The notes under the pieces were generated by a model. The model had not been told where the DNA came from and searched no databases. It was given only the letters and a program-made list of their open reading frames with translations. Both the position numbers and the translations under genes were made by a program. Positions 47,513 through 55,934 of a stretch of DNA of 64,000 nt are shown piece after piece. The stretch lies in the NCBI GenBank assembly GCA_016745315.1, contig CP066886.1:682001-746000 (forward strand), in the 5' to 3' direction. Every line of letters begins with the position of its first letter. Within the stretch, counting starts at the first letter, position 1. The DNA comes from Arthrospira sp. PCC 9108. GTDB lineage: Bacteria; Cyanobacteriota; Cyanobacteriia; Cyanobacteriales; Microcoleaceae.

Positions 47513-48568
47513 TTAACTGTCTCCAAAAATTGCGCCTTTTCGTTGCAATTCAGGTTGCAGTCGCCGAGAAATACCGATCGCCTCAGTAAATTCGACATTT
47601 TCCACCATGATATCAGCTAATTCCGCGCGGCTGAAATCTGTTTTCTGGAGGTTAGCTCCCGTCAAGTTTACCCCACTAAGGTCAGCATAGGTAAAATTAG
47701 CACCCTGCAAATTAGCATGACTGAGGTTAGCGCGGGGGAGATAGGCGCTAGTGAGATCAGCTTCCGTCAGGTTAGCATGACTGAGGTTAGCGCGGGGAAG
47801 TTTAGTCCGCAGATCAGCGTGAGAGAGGTTAGCCTCTTGTAAATTAGCATCTCGGAGGTTAGCGTTACAGAGGATAGCGTTGGTGAGGATAGCTCCCTGT
47901 AGATTAGCATTGCTGAGGTCAGCCAGGGTCAAGTTAGCATTACTTAGGTTAGCCTGGGCTAAGTTAGCGCCGCGCAAGTTAGCATTACTTAGGTCAACCC
48001 CCGTTAAATCCTGCCCATAAAGGTCTTCTATGAGGCTTAAACCCACCTGTTGGATAATTTGGGCAAATTCTGCCATACCGACTACACCGAGCCACTGATG
48101 GGCAATTTCCCATTGTTGGAGGCGACAGTTATTGACCTGTTGAGGGTCGGGGAGATGTTCCCAGGTGAGTCGGAGGCGCTGTAGTGCGTTGATTTTCTGG
48201 GTACGATCGCCCATTTGATTAGCAATTTCCCACTGTTGTTGATAGCAGGCGATCGCTTTTGGTAACTCATCAGTAGCATGATAAGCCATTCCCAGGTTAG
48301 TAAGGGCGTTAAGCTGTCCTGGTATATTCCCAATATCCTCGGAGATACCGAGGTGAGTTTGATAGCAGGTGATCGCTTCTTGATAATTAGACAAAGCGCC
48401 ATAGGCTATACCCAAGTTACCCCAAGTAGCGCCTTCCCGTTTGCGATCGCCCAATTTTTGATAGATAGCCAGGGCTTCGCGCCACAATTCCAAAGCCGCC
48501 GGAATATCACCTTGATGATATTGAGAAACCCCTTGTTTAAATAATTGATTAGCCTGGTAGTCCGTCAT
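47513..48568 (-). CDS. TPR and pentapeptide repeat protein
   Basis: This 351-residue protein starts with three to four TPR units (residues 5-125, QGDIPAALELWREALAIYQK; GATWGNLGIAYGALSNYQEA) and ends with about 24 pentapeptide repeats (about 185-330, ADLSNANLQGAILTNAILCN). A linker helix joins them. It is upstream of the pentapeptide gene at 46701 and probably in the same operon; the two proteins share C-terminal ends with KRGAIF or KGAIF. Probably a protein-interaction scaffold. Confidence 0.85.
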   Translation of the reverse strand: MTDYQANQLFKQGVSQYHQGDIPAALELWREALAIYQKLGDRKREGATWGNLGIAYGALSNYQEAITCYQTHLGISEDIGNIPGQLNALTNLGMAYHATDELPKAIACYQQQWEIANQMGDRTQKINALQRLRLTWEHLPDPQQVNNCRLQQWEIAHQWLGVVGMAEFAQIIQQVGLSLIEDLYGQDLTGVDLSNANLRGANLAQANLSNANLTLADLSNANLQGAILTNAILCNANLRDANLQEANLSHADLRTKLPRANLSHANLTEADLTSAYLPRANLSHANLQGANFTYADLSGVNLTGANLQKTDFSRAELADIMVENVEFTEAIGISRRLQPELQRKGAIFGDS

Positions 48569-48589
48569 ATTTTACCCTATTTCAACAGC

Positions 48590-50095
48590 CTAATTTTCTG
48601 GTAATTCTGGAGTGACGGTTTCCGATGTTTTAGCCAGCATATACTCATAGACTTGTCTGGACATTTTTTGAATCATTGATTCAGCGGCTTGGTTGCCATT
48701 AGTTCTTTCTGCTAAAATAGCTAAAATGTAGCGTTTACCATTGGGCATATCCACTATACCCACATCAGCTAACATAATGTTTAGGGTTCCGGTTTTGTGG
48801 GCGACCACCGCCCCATTACCGACCCCGCTAGGTAACAGGTGATTATTTTCAGTTTCTGTCATAATTCGCAAGAGGCGATCGCGTGATGTCATTGACAGTA
48901 AACCCCCTTGGTGAATTTGACTAAAAAGATTAACCATATCCCTAGGGGTAGTTTTATTAGTCCCTTCAATATCAGGTAAAGGGTTACGCGCCATAGTATC
49001 TGTCAGACCCCAACTGCGGAACCTTTGATTAAGAACCTGAAACCCTCCCAGGCGATCTATAATCATATTAGTCGCCGTATTATCACTAATTGTCATCATT
49101 TTAGTAGCAGTTTCTAAGGCTGTATATTCAGTCCCAGGGGGCTGATATTGCATAATCCCCGCTTCTCCCACCTGGTGATTTTCCGTCATTACCAGCATTT
49201 CATCTAGGCGAATTTCTCCAGCATCAACAGCTTGAAAAAACGCCACTAAAATCGGCACCTTAATCGTACTAGCTGCCGGAACTATAGACTGTTCTCTTAA
49301 ACCGACATATCCGCCAGTATTCAGGTCTAAAAACATCAAAGCCGGGCTAACATCAGGGGATGTAGCCGCCACAGATTCCAGTTGATTTTTTAAGTCTTTG
49401 ATTTCGCGGTTTAGTTGCAGAGATAGCGGCAAAATCCTAGTAGATATTGGGCTGTTAATCCTAGTTTCCTGTGTTTCCAAATTCTCAATAGAACTAGCGT
49501 CAGCGGTAGCACGCCCCAAGGAGTTGAGAATTGAGAGGACTGTTCCTGAAATTACCCCAATACCAATGCCTAAAATCAGCAAACGGGTTCCATAAACTAT
49601 AGGAGAGACACGACGACGGGTACGCCTTACCACCCGCTTTTTAACAGGGGTAAGGGGTTGCATGGTCGGCTGAAGATTCGGATATGGTTGGGGAGTGATA
49701 GACCTATTTAAGGGGACTATGTTAGATGGTTTTCTGCTACTAACTCCCTGACGCGGTGTAGGTTTTCCCCGACGGCGTTTTTTAGAGTTTGGTGGTGGTA
49801 GCTGAGGTGTCTGTTTCCGGTTTCTGGTAATGGGGGGTTTTTGTCGGAGTTGATCTAACACGGGGTCTAAATATGCTGTTTCAGGGATATGTATGGGGGG
49901 AATTTGACCGGGTTGGGAACGGTTGGGGGATACAGGTCTCCGTGAGGATGATCGTGATTGAGAAGTGGGACTAGGGGAACGGCCACGACGCTGATCACGA
50001 GATTGAGGGCCTTTCGACTTCTGGGACTTAGCCCCCCATTGGGAAAAAAAGGATAAAAATGAGCGACGGGGATATCGGTGAGCCACACCTAACAC
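48590..50095 (-). CDS. serine beta-lactamase-like hydrolase with disordered N-terminus
   Basis: This 501-residue protein has a basic, proline- and serine-rich N-terminus (1-165) and one membrane helix (about 168-190, LLILGIGIGVISGTVLSILN). The periplasmic class A beta-lactamase-like domain (about 235-490) has S276-T-I-K279, S337-D-N339 and K434-T-G436. All three motifs of active-site serine enzymes are present. The domain could hydrolyse a lactam or be a cell-wall carboxypeptidase or endopeptidase relative; sequence cannot decide. Its end faces the TPR-pentapeptide gene 21 bases away. Confidence 0.85.
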   Translation of the reverse strand: MLGVAHRYPRRSFLSFFSQWGAKSQKSKGPQSRDQRRGRSPSPTSQSRSSSRRPVSPNRSQPGQIPPIHIPETAYLDPVLDQLRQKPPITRNRKQTPQLPPPNSKKRRRGKPTPRQGVSSRKPSNIVPLNRSITPQPYPNLQPTMQPLTPVKKRVVRRTRRRVSPIVYGTRLLILGIGIGVISGTVLSILNSLGRATADASSIENLETQETRINSPISTRILPLSLQLNREIKDLKNQLESVAATSPDVSPALMFLDLNTGGYVGLREQSIVPAASTIKVPILVAFFQAVDAGEIRLDEMLVMTENHQVGEAGIMQYQPPGTEYTALETATKMMTISDNTATNMIIDRLGGFQVLNQRFRSWGLTDTMARNPLPDIEGTNKTTPRDMVNLFSQIHQGGLLSMTSRDRLLRIMTETENNHLLPSGVGNGAVVAHKTGTLNIMLADVGIVDMPNGKRYILAILAERTNGNQAAESMIQKMSRQVYEYMLAKTSETVTPELPEN

Positions 50096-50223
50096 CTAAA
50101 AATCATCAAAGAGAACAATAGACTATGGAAATTTCACCGGAGACGGTTATTAATTGTTACCCACTATCGCGCTTCTTAGGAATGGACAGTTGAGCCTGAG
50201 AATCAACGATATTGAGATTAGCA

Positions 50224-50991
50224 TTAACTGGGCGGATGTTGCTTAACAGTTAATGCCCATTCTACCTGAGAGATAACTCCCCGTAGCATAGCAACTTCTG
50301 TACTAGATGGCTGGGCGCGGTTAAATAAATGCCTAAATTTTTCCATACGACTGCTGACGGTGTGGGGGTATACATAACCGATTTTGAGTAGGAGGGTTTC
50401 TAGTTGTTGATAGTATCCTTCGAGTTGGTCGAGGGTGGCTGATAATGGTTCTGATGGTTCTGGGGTGGGTAATGTACTGCTATCGATGAGGGTTTGAGCG
50501 CTTAGTGAGAGTTCGTAACAGCAGACGGCTACGGCTTGGGCTAAATTTAGGGATTCATAGGCGCTGCTGCTGGGAATGCGAACTATCCTTTGAGCATAGT
50601 TTAGTTCTGTATTGCTCAAGCCACGATCTTCGGGACCGAAAATGAGGGCGGCGGGGCTCTGGAGTAGCCAGGGGAGGGTGGTTCTGGGGTGTTCGAGGGT
50701 TCTGTCAAAACTACGATCGCGAGCGGTGGTGGCGATCGCCTTTTGGCATCCGATTAAGGCTTGGGGTAAACTGTCTACTATCTGGGCTGATTCTAAAACA
50801 TCTTGGGCATGAACTGCCATAGTTTTAGCTTCGCAACTCATGGGGTCACAGTGGGGGCTTACGAGTACCATTTGGGTTAACCCCATGTTTTTCATGACCC
50901 TGGCGATCGACCCCACATTTAAGGCTCCCGCCGGCTCAACTAATACAATCCTAATTGTAGTTAATGCGGTTTCCCACTGAGTCTCTAGCAT
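50224..50991 (-). CDS. tRNA/rRNA 2'-O-methyltransferase, SpoU/TrmJ-like
   Basis: This 255-residue SPOUT methyltransferase has IRIVLVEPAGALNVGSIARV at its start (N-terminal SpoU motif 1), AALIFGPEDRGLSNTELNYA (motif 2), and RIVRIPSSSAYESLNLAQAV (motif 3), which form the knotted SAM site. The C-terminal helical extension with MEKFRHLF and VAMLRGVISQVEWAL is that of TrmJ, which methylates position 32 of some tRNAs. The TrmJ assignment is likely but not certain. Confidence 0.85.
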   Translation of the reverse strand: MLETQWETALTTIRIVLVEPAGALNVGSIARVMKNMGLTQMVLVSPHCDPMSCEAKTMAVHAQDVLESAQIVDSLPQALIGCQKAIATTARDRSFDRTLEHPRTTLPWLLQSPAALIFGPEDRGLSNTELNYAQRIVRIPSSSAYESLNLAQAVAVCCYELSLSAQTLIDSSTLPTPEPSEPLSATLDQLEGYYQQLETLLLKIGYVYPHTVSSRMEKFRHLFNRAQPSSTEVAMLRGVISQVEWALTVKQHPPS

Positions 50992-51038
50992 TGTTATAAT
51001 AACCGCTGATATAATAAGCGAGCGATCAATGTTCTAGT

Positions 51039-51191
51039 ATGGCACGTCAGCGGGCTAAGTCAGACTTGCCTCAGAAAATTTGCCCAGTCTGCGATCGCCC
51101 TTTTGTTTGGCGCAAAAAGTGGGCTAACTGTTGGGATGAGGTTAAATACTGTTCCGAGCGTTGCCGTCGCCGACGCAACCAACAGGATTAA
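51039..51191 (+). CDS. DUF2256 small zinc-ribbon-like protein
   Basis: This 50-residue protein from the ATG at 51039 reads KICPVCDRPFVWRKKWANCW followed by DEVKYCSERCRRRR. Four cysteines (CPVC and CSERC) plus one more suggest a zinc site. This is the DUF2256 pattern that I recall from bacteria. It is divergent from the RNA methyltransferase gene, and its stop is 30 bases before the isoaspartyl peptidase gene. Function unknown. Confidence 0.85.
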   Translation: MARQRAKSDLPQKICPVCDRPFVWRKKWANCWDEVKYCSERCRRRRNQQD

Positions 51192-51221
51192 AGGGGAAAT
51201 ATCCCCGTAAATTGTACAGCT

Positions 51222-52166
51222 ATGGGTGTTAATGTGCAACCAAAACTAATCATACATGGTGGGGCGGGTAGTTCTCTCCAAGGAAAAGGAGGCGTGGAAA
51301 CTGTTCGCAAATCTCTCTATCAGGTGATCAGGGAGGTTTATGGCTTACTCGAAAAGGGTACCACTGCTGAGGATGCGGTGATTCGTGGCTGTCAACTTCT
51401 CGAAGATGATCCCCTATTTAATGCTGGGGTGGGTTCGGTTTTGCAGTCTGACGGACAGATCCGCATGAGTGCGGCTTTGATGAATGGCAGTTTACAACGC
51501 TTTAGCGGGGTGATTAATGTCTCTAGGCTGAAAAACCCGATTGAGTTGGCTAAGTTTCTGCAAACCTCTCCCGATCGCGTTTTATCGGACTATGGGGCGG
51601 CGGAACTGTTGCGGGAGTTGAATATAGCGCCTTTTGACCCCCTAACCGATCGCCGTCTTTATGAGTGGATCGAAGACCGCAAGCAGGATTTTAACCGCAA
51701 AATGGCGAATGTGGTCGCCGAAACCTCTGATGATGAAGCTGGTCGCGGCACTATCGGGGTGGTGGCTTTAGACCAAAATGGTCGCCTCGCGGCGGGAACT
51801 TCTACTGGTGGTAAGGGGTTTGAACGCATTGGTCGGGTTAGTGATTCGGCTATGCCTGCTGGTAATTATGCCACAGCTCAGGCGGGGGTGAGTTGTACGG
51901 GTATCGGCGAGGATATTATTGATGAGTGTCTTGCGGCCAAAATTGTGATCCGCGTCGGAGATGGTTTGTCTTTGCGATCGGCTTTTGAACGTTCTTTTGT
52001 GGAGGCTAATGATCATCAGCGGGACTTGGGGGCGATCGGTTTGGATGCTTCCGGGGCGATCGCTTGGGGAAAAACTAGCGATGTGATTCTCGCCGCCTTC
52101 CATAATGGTCAAACTATGGGCGATAGTTTGGAAATGCTACCCGGAACTCAGGTGTTAGTGGCTTAG
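51222..52166 (+). CDS. iaaA: isoaspartyl peptidase / type 2 L-asparaginase
   Basis: This Ntn-hydrolase cleaves beta-aspartyl dipeptides and, more weakly, asparagine. The precursor cuts itself to expose a threonine nucleophile. The 314-residue protein has IIHGGAGS near residue 10, and the autoprocessing site GRGTIGVVAL with T177, then TSTGGKGFERIGRVSDSAMP for substrate binding. Cyanobacteria use such enzymes in cyanophycin breakdown as well, since the beta-Asp-Arg dipeptide is a substrate. A hairpin terminator follows. Confidence 0.94.
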   Translation: MGVNVQPKLIIHGGAGSSLQGKGGVETVRKSLYQVIREVYGLLEKGTTAEDAVIRGCQLLEDDPLFNAGVGSVLQSDGQIRMSAALMNGSLQRFSGVINVSRLKNPIELAKFLQTSPDRVLSDYGAAELLRELNIAPFDPLTDRRLYEWIEDRKQDFNRKMANVVAETSDDEAGRGTIGVVALDQNGRLAAGTSTGGKGFERIGRVSDSAMPAGNYATAQAGVSCTGIGEDIIDECLAAKIVIRVGDGLSLRSAFERSFVEANDHQRDLGAIGLDASGAIAWGKTSDVILAAFHNGQTMGDSLEMLPGTQVLVA

Positions 52167-52190
52167 TTAGCCAAAATTCCGGCCACTTAC

Positions 52191-52214
52191 CCTCCCCCAG
52201 TAGGGGGAGGTTTA
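52191..52214 (+). terminator. rho-independent terminator after iaaA
   Basis: CCTCCCCC (52191-52198) and GGGGGAGG (52203-52210) form a perfect eight-base stem with a four-base loop AGTA, followed by TTTATT. Confidence 0.85.
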
Positions 52215-52645
52215 TTAATACTCCAGAAAACTTAATAATTTTTTTACTTTTGAGATAGTGTGATCTGACCTATGAACTTATATAGTTGTGTTAATTTTTT
52301 CAACATTTTTGTAGCAGTTTAACTGGTATAGAATATAATAAAAATTGCGTTCTATCCCAGAAAATTGCGGAAGGGGGAAAGATTTTTTCTCCCCGACAAT
52401 CAACCAAAATTGAGGTAGAAAAATTGGACAATCAGTTGATTGGGGTTAATAGATAAGTTCAGAGGTGCGGTAGTGAGTTGATAACCCCATTAAATTGGTA
52501 GTCTGGGAGGGACGCTTTGTTAATCGGTACCACCACAGCCAGATTGATTGAAACCTAGGCTAAGGTTATGGGAAACCATTAGCGATCCATCAGTCAAAAG
52601 CTGTGGGACGAAACCCAGCGTATTAATCCTTAGGAGTCCATAAAA
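52215..52645. other. leader region of the chemotaxis operon, no gene
   Basis: This 431-base AT-rich region precedes the CheY gene and probably holds the promoter and leader. Short inverted segments occur near 52500-52560, but nothing resembles a known RNA. A weak site TTAGGAGTCC just before the start at 52646 supports translation of the CheY gene. Confidence 0.45.
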
Positions 52646-53035
52646 ATGAGACGGATTCTAGTTGTAGATGATTCCGCAACCATGCGAAAAATGGTAATGG
52701 CATCTCTCAGGGATGTTAAAGATGTAGCTTTTAGCGAGGCAGGGAATGGATTAGAAGCTATTGAACAATTAGAAATAGCGCCGTTTGACTTAATGATTTT
52801 AGACTTAAATATGCCAGATATGCACGGTCTGGAAGTCTTGCGATTTGTGCTAAATCACCCGCAATATAGGGAAACACCGATTGTAATTTTAACGACTAAA
52901 GGAGATGATGAAAGTCGAACTGAAGCGATAGCGGCGGGGGCGGCTTGCTATTTAACTAAACCATTTCATCCGAAATCGTTATCGGGGGAAATTGTCAATT
53001 TATTATCAGAGCCATGTTGGAGTAATGTCCATTAA
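52646..53035 (+). CDS. cheY: CheY-like response regulator
   Basis: This 129-residue single receiver has D8-D9, the phospho-acceptor D53 in LMILDLNMPDMHG, threonine in IVILTTKGDD and lysine in LTKPFHPKS. It is the first gene of the chemotaxis-type operon (CheY, CheA, CheW, MCP, PAS-HEAT, CheR, CheB, CheC). It probably receives phosphate from the CheA at 53054, 18 bases downstream, and may control motility, pili or another output. Confidence 0.93.
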   Translation: MRRILVVDDSATMRKMVMASLRDVKDVAFSEAGNGLEAIEQLEIAPFDLMILDLNMPDMHGLEVLRFVLNHPQYRETPIVILTTKGDDESRTEAIAAGAACYLTKPFHPKSLSGEIVNLLSEPCWSNVH

Positions 53036-53053
53036 GAGAGTACCAAGGCGATC

Positions 53054-55288
53054 GTGTCTAGTCCTACAGAAAGCAACAACTTTTTTAATGAATTTTTAGA
53101 TGATTATTTTGCTGAGTGTGAAGAGCATTTGGCGGTGGTGCGGCGGGAACTCTTGGCGCTAGAGTCTTGTATGAATCAGCCCCAAATTGAGGGATCGATT
53201 CTTAACGAACTGTTCCGCAGCTTTCACTCAATTAAAGGACTTTCGGCGATGGTGGGTGTGCGGGAAGCGGAGAAACTGGCTCACCAAATGGAGAGTTATC
53301 TACGATCGCTAAGAGATGGTCAAATCTCCCTGAAACCAGAGGGTTTTGATGCTCTGATGTCAGGAACTCAAATCCTGGAGAGGGCGATCGGAGCCTATCG
53401 CACCAAGGAAGACCCCCCGGATATTGACGAAATTATCAGCCAATTGGAAGCCTGTAACCCTCCTGTGGTGGCTGCTAAAACTCTAACGGCAGCTATTACC
53501 CCCTTTGAGGTGAAGCTGAAACCAGAGGAAAAGAAACGACTGGAGGCGCTAGTCAGTGAAGGAAAACAGATCTGGCATTTTGTCTTTACTCCTAGTACAG
53601 AGCTATCCAAACAGGGCATCGGAGTTAATGCAATTCGGGAACAACTGCAAGCGATCGGTGAATTGATTTATGTGTCTCCCCGTCTAAATGCCAATCAGAA
53701 AATCCTGTTTGATTTTATTTTAGCAACCCAGGAGGCGGAAAATCACGATTTAGGCTCTGAATTGAAATATCTGACAGGGGAACCATATCAAATTCCCAGT
53801 CCAGTTTCTGAAGCCAACAGTGGCTCATCTAACTTAAAAGTTGAACCCCCAAGGGAACCGGAAGCGCCAGCAACAGCGGAAGCGCCAGGGGAAGTTGAAG
53901 CTATAGGGACGGTGGTCAATCGTACCGAGTCAGAGAGGAAAGAGTCAGAAGAGCGGACAGAAACTGCGCCAGCGCCAGCGGAAGTATTGGAGACATCAGA
54001 AGCCGAAACCAGTAATAATATCTCTCCGGCTAAGTCAACGAGTCCCCTGATTAGTGGGTCTAACTTAGTACGGGTAGACCTACCGAAACTTGATGAACTC
54101 ATGCGGATGGTGGGAGAATTGGTAATTACGCGGGCACGACTGGAGGAAAACCTGAAAAATTTACCCCCAAGTTTCCCGGCTGCTCGGCGGCGAACTTTAC
54201 AGGAGATTAACCTAACTTTAGAACGACAACTGCGGGATCTGCGTCAGGGGGTGATGCAGGTGCGACTGGTTCCGATTGCGGAAATTTTCGCGAGGATGCA
54301 GTTTGTAGTTAGGGATCTGATGCGACTAACGGGAAAACAGGTGGCGCTGGAAATTTCCGGGGCGGAGACGGAAATTGATAAGTTTGTGGTTGAGCGCATG
54401 ATGGACCCGTTATTGCATTTAGTGCGTAATGCAGTTAGTCACGGTATCGAATTAACGGAGGAAAGGCTAAAAGCGGGAAAATCTGCGATGGGAGCGATCG
54501 CCTTACGTGCTTCTACGGCGGGGGAAATGGTGATTATTGAAATTGAAGATGATGGTCAGGGAGTCGATATTTATAGGGTGTTAAAACGGGCAAAACAACA
54601 GGGTTTGTTGTCGGATTCTGTATCGGAAACTAATGATCCGGATAACTATGATTCCCAGACTATACTCGATCTGTTATGTTCCTCGGGTTTTTCCACCAAA
54701 GAAGAAGCGGATCTGGCTAGTGGTAGGGGTGTGGGGATGGCGATCGTGAAAAACACGGTTCAAGAACTAGGTGGTTGTGTGAAATTCACCACTAAAAAAG
54801 GAAAAGGCAGTCATTTTATTATTGATTTGCCGTTAACTTTAGCGATTACTGATGCTCTGATTGTAGAAGTCAGTGGTCAAACCTTTGCCATTCCCGAATC
54901 CTCTATACAGGAGGTATTATCTGTTGAGCATAAGGGAATTATTCGCCTGGAAGATCAGGAAATAATCTCCTATCGAGGTCATGTTTTCCCCCTGAGATAT
55001 TTAGCGCGTCTATTTAACTGTGTGGTGACTACAGACGAGTCCGAAAAACTAACTATTGTGGTGATTGGTAATAGCGTTAATTCCACCGGGTTAGTCGTGA
55101 ATCGGATCTTAGGACTACGAGAAATTGTGGTGCGGCCGTTAACTGATCCATTTTTGCAAAGTCCGGGAATTGCGGGAGCTACAGAATTAGGTGATGGTAG
55201 AGTAGTATTAATTCTGGATGTTTCCACATTAATTAGCAGCAAAATCCCTAAGATTATCAAGCCGCAACAATTCATTAATTCCGGTTAA
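53054..55288 (+). CDS. cheA: CheA chemotaxis histidine kinase
   Basis: This 744-residue kinase starts at a GTG at 53054. It has an Hpt (P1) domain with H58 in LFRSFHSIKGLSAMVG and a variable acidic, proline-rich linker (about 245-330). The P3 dimerisation domain follows (MRMVGELVITRARLEENLKN), then the P4 kinase (LVRNAVSHGIELTEER, EDDGQGVD, GRGVGMAIVKN) and a CheW-like P5 domain (about 590-735, TDALIVEVSGQTFAIPESSI). There is no receiver domain, so phosphate goes to separate CheY and CheB proteins. It sits in the middle of the chemotaxis operon. Confidence 0.95.
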   Translation: MSSPTESNNFFNEFLDDYFAECEEHLAVVRRELLALESCMNQPQIEGSILNELFRSFHSIKGLSAMVGVREAEKLAHQMESYLRSLRDGQISLKPEGFDALMSGTQILERAIGAYRTKEDPPDIDEIISQLEACNPPVVAAKTLTAAITPFEVKLKPEEKKRLEALVSEGKQIWHFVFTPSTELSKQGIGVNAIREQLQAIGELIYVSPRLNANQKILFDFILATQEAENHDLGSELKYLTGEPYQIPSPVSEANSGSSNLKVEPPREPEAPATAEAPGEVEAIGTVVNRTESERKESEERTETAPAPAEVLETSEAETSNNISPAKSTSPLISGSNLVRVDLPKLDELMRMVGELVITRARLEENLKNLPPSFPAARRRTLQEINLTLERQLRDLRQGVMQVRLVPIAEIFARMQFVVRDLMRLTGKQVALEISGAETEIDKFVVERMMDPLLHLVRNAVSHGIELTEERLKAGKSAMGAIALRASTAGEMVIIEIEDDGQGVDIYRVLKRAKQQGLLSDSVSETNDPDNYDSQTILDLLCSSGFSTKEEADLASGRGVGMAIVKNTVQELGGCVKFTTKKGKGSHFIIDLPLTLAITDALIVEVSGQTFAIPESSIQEVLSVEHKGIIRLEDQEIISYRGHVFPLRYLARLFNCVVTTDESEKLTIVVIGNSVNSTGLVVNRILGLREIVVRPLTDPFLQSPGIAGATELGDGRVVLILDVSTLISSKIPKIIKPQQFINSG

Positions 55289-55378
55289 TTTAATGATGAT
55301 TTAGTGAGCCTAATTTTGATTTATTTCAGGGTCATTATATACAGACAATAAATTAGGGTATCAATCAACTTTCATCTT

Positions 55379-55843
55379 ATGAATAAATCAGCAGATACAT
55401 CTCAACCTTTTATTTTATTTGAACTTGACCATACCACCTATGGTATTCCCTCTGATATGGTTCAACAGATGGAAATGGTCGAGCAAATTACGCCGGTTCC
55501 CAACTCTCCGTCTTTTGTGGTGGGGGTGGTATTCTCGCGGGGTCAAGTGATTCCCGCAATTGATTTAAGGGTACGATTTGGATTTGGCAAAATAGCGTAT
55601 ACCCTGCGAAGTAGACTAATCGTGATTAATACTAATGAGCGGACAGTGGGTTTAATTGTAGATACAGCGAGGGAGTTTGTATCAATTCCGGCACAAACTA
55701 TTCAGCCTTCACCGGAGGGAATTTCTAGCTTGAGTGGAAAATATTTGGCGGGAATTGCTACTTTAGGAGAACGAGTAATATTAATTCTCAATGTGTCGGA
55801 ATTATTAGTGTTACCAGAATTAGTATCAGAAAGGAGTCCCTAA
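55379..55843 (+). CDS. cheW: CheW coupling protein
   Basis: CheW links MCP receptors to CheA. This 154-residue protein has a single CheW domain: FILFELDHTTYGIPSDMVQQ, MEMVEQITPVPNSPSFVVGV, and RGQVIPAIDLRVRFG. The length fits. It lies 90 bases after cheA and 90 before the MCP gene, all on the plus strand, so the ternary complex can be made from one transcript. Confidence 0.95.
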   Translation: MNKSADTSQPFILFELDHTTYGIPSDMVQQMEMVEQITPVPNSPSFVVGVVFSRGQVIPAIDLRVRFGFGKIAYTLRSRLIVINTNERTVGLIVDTAREFVSIPAQTIQPSPEGISSLSGKYLAGIATLGERVILILNVSELLVLPELVSERSP

Positions 55844-55934
55844 AGTTGATGGGGGGAGGGTATGGGTCTGACACGGTTTCTGGCTGTATGTTGGTGTTTT
55901 TGTTGGTCTTGAGAGTAAATGAGGTTAGTTGAAA

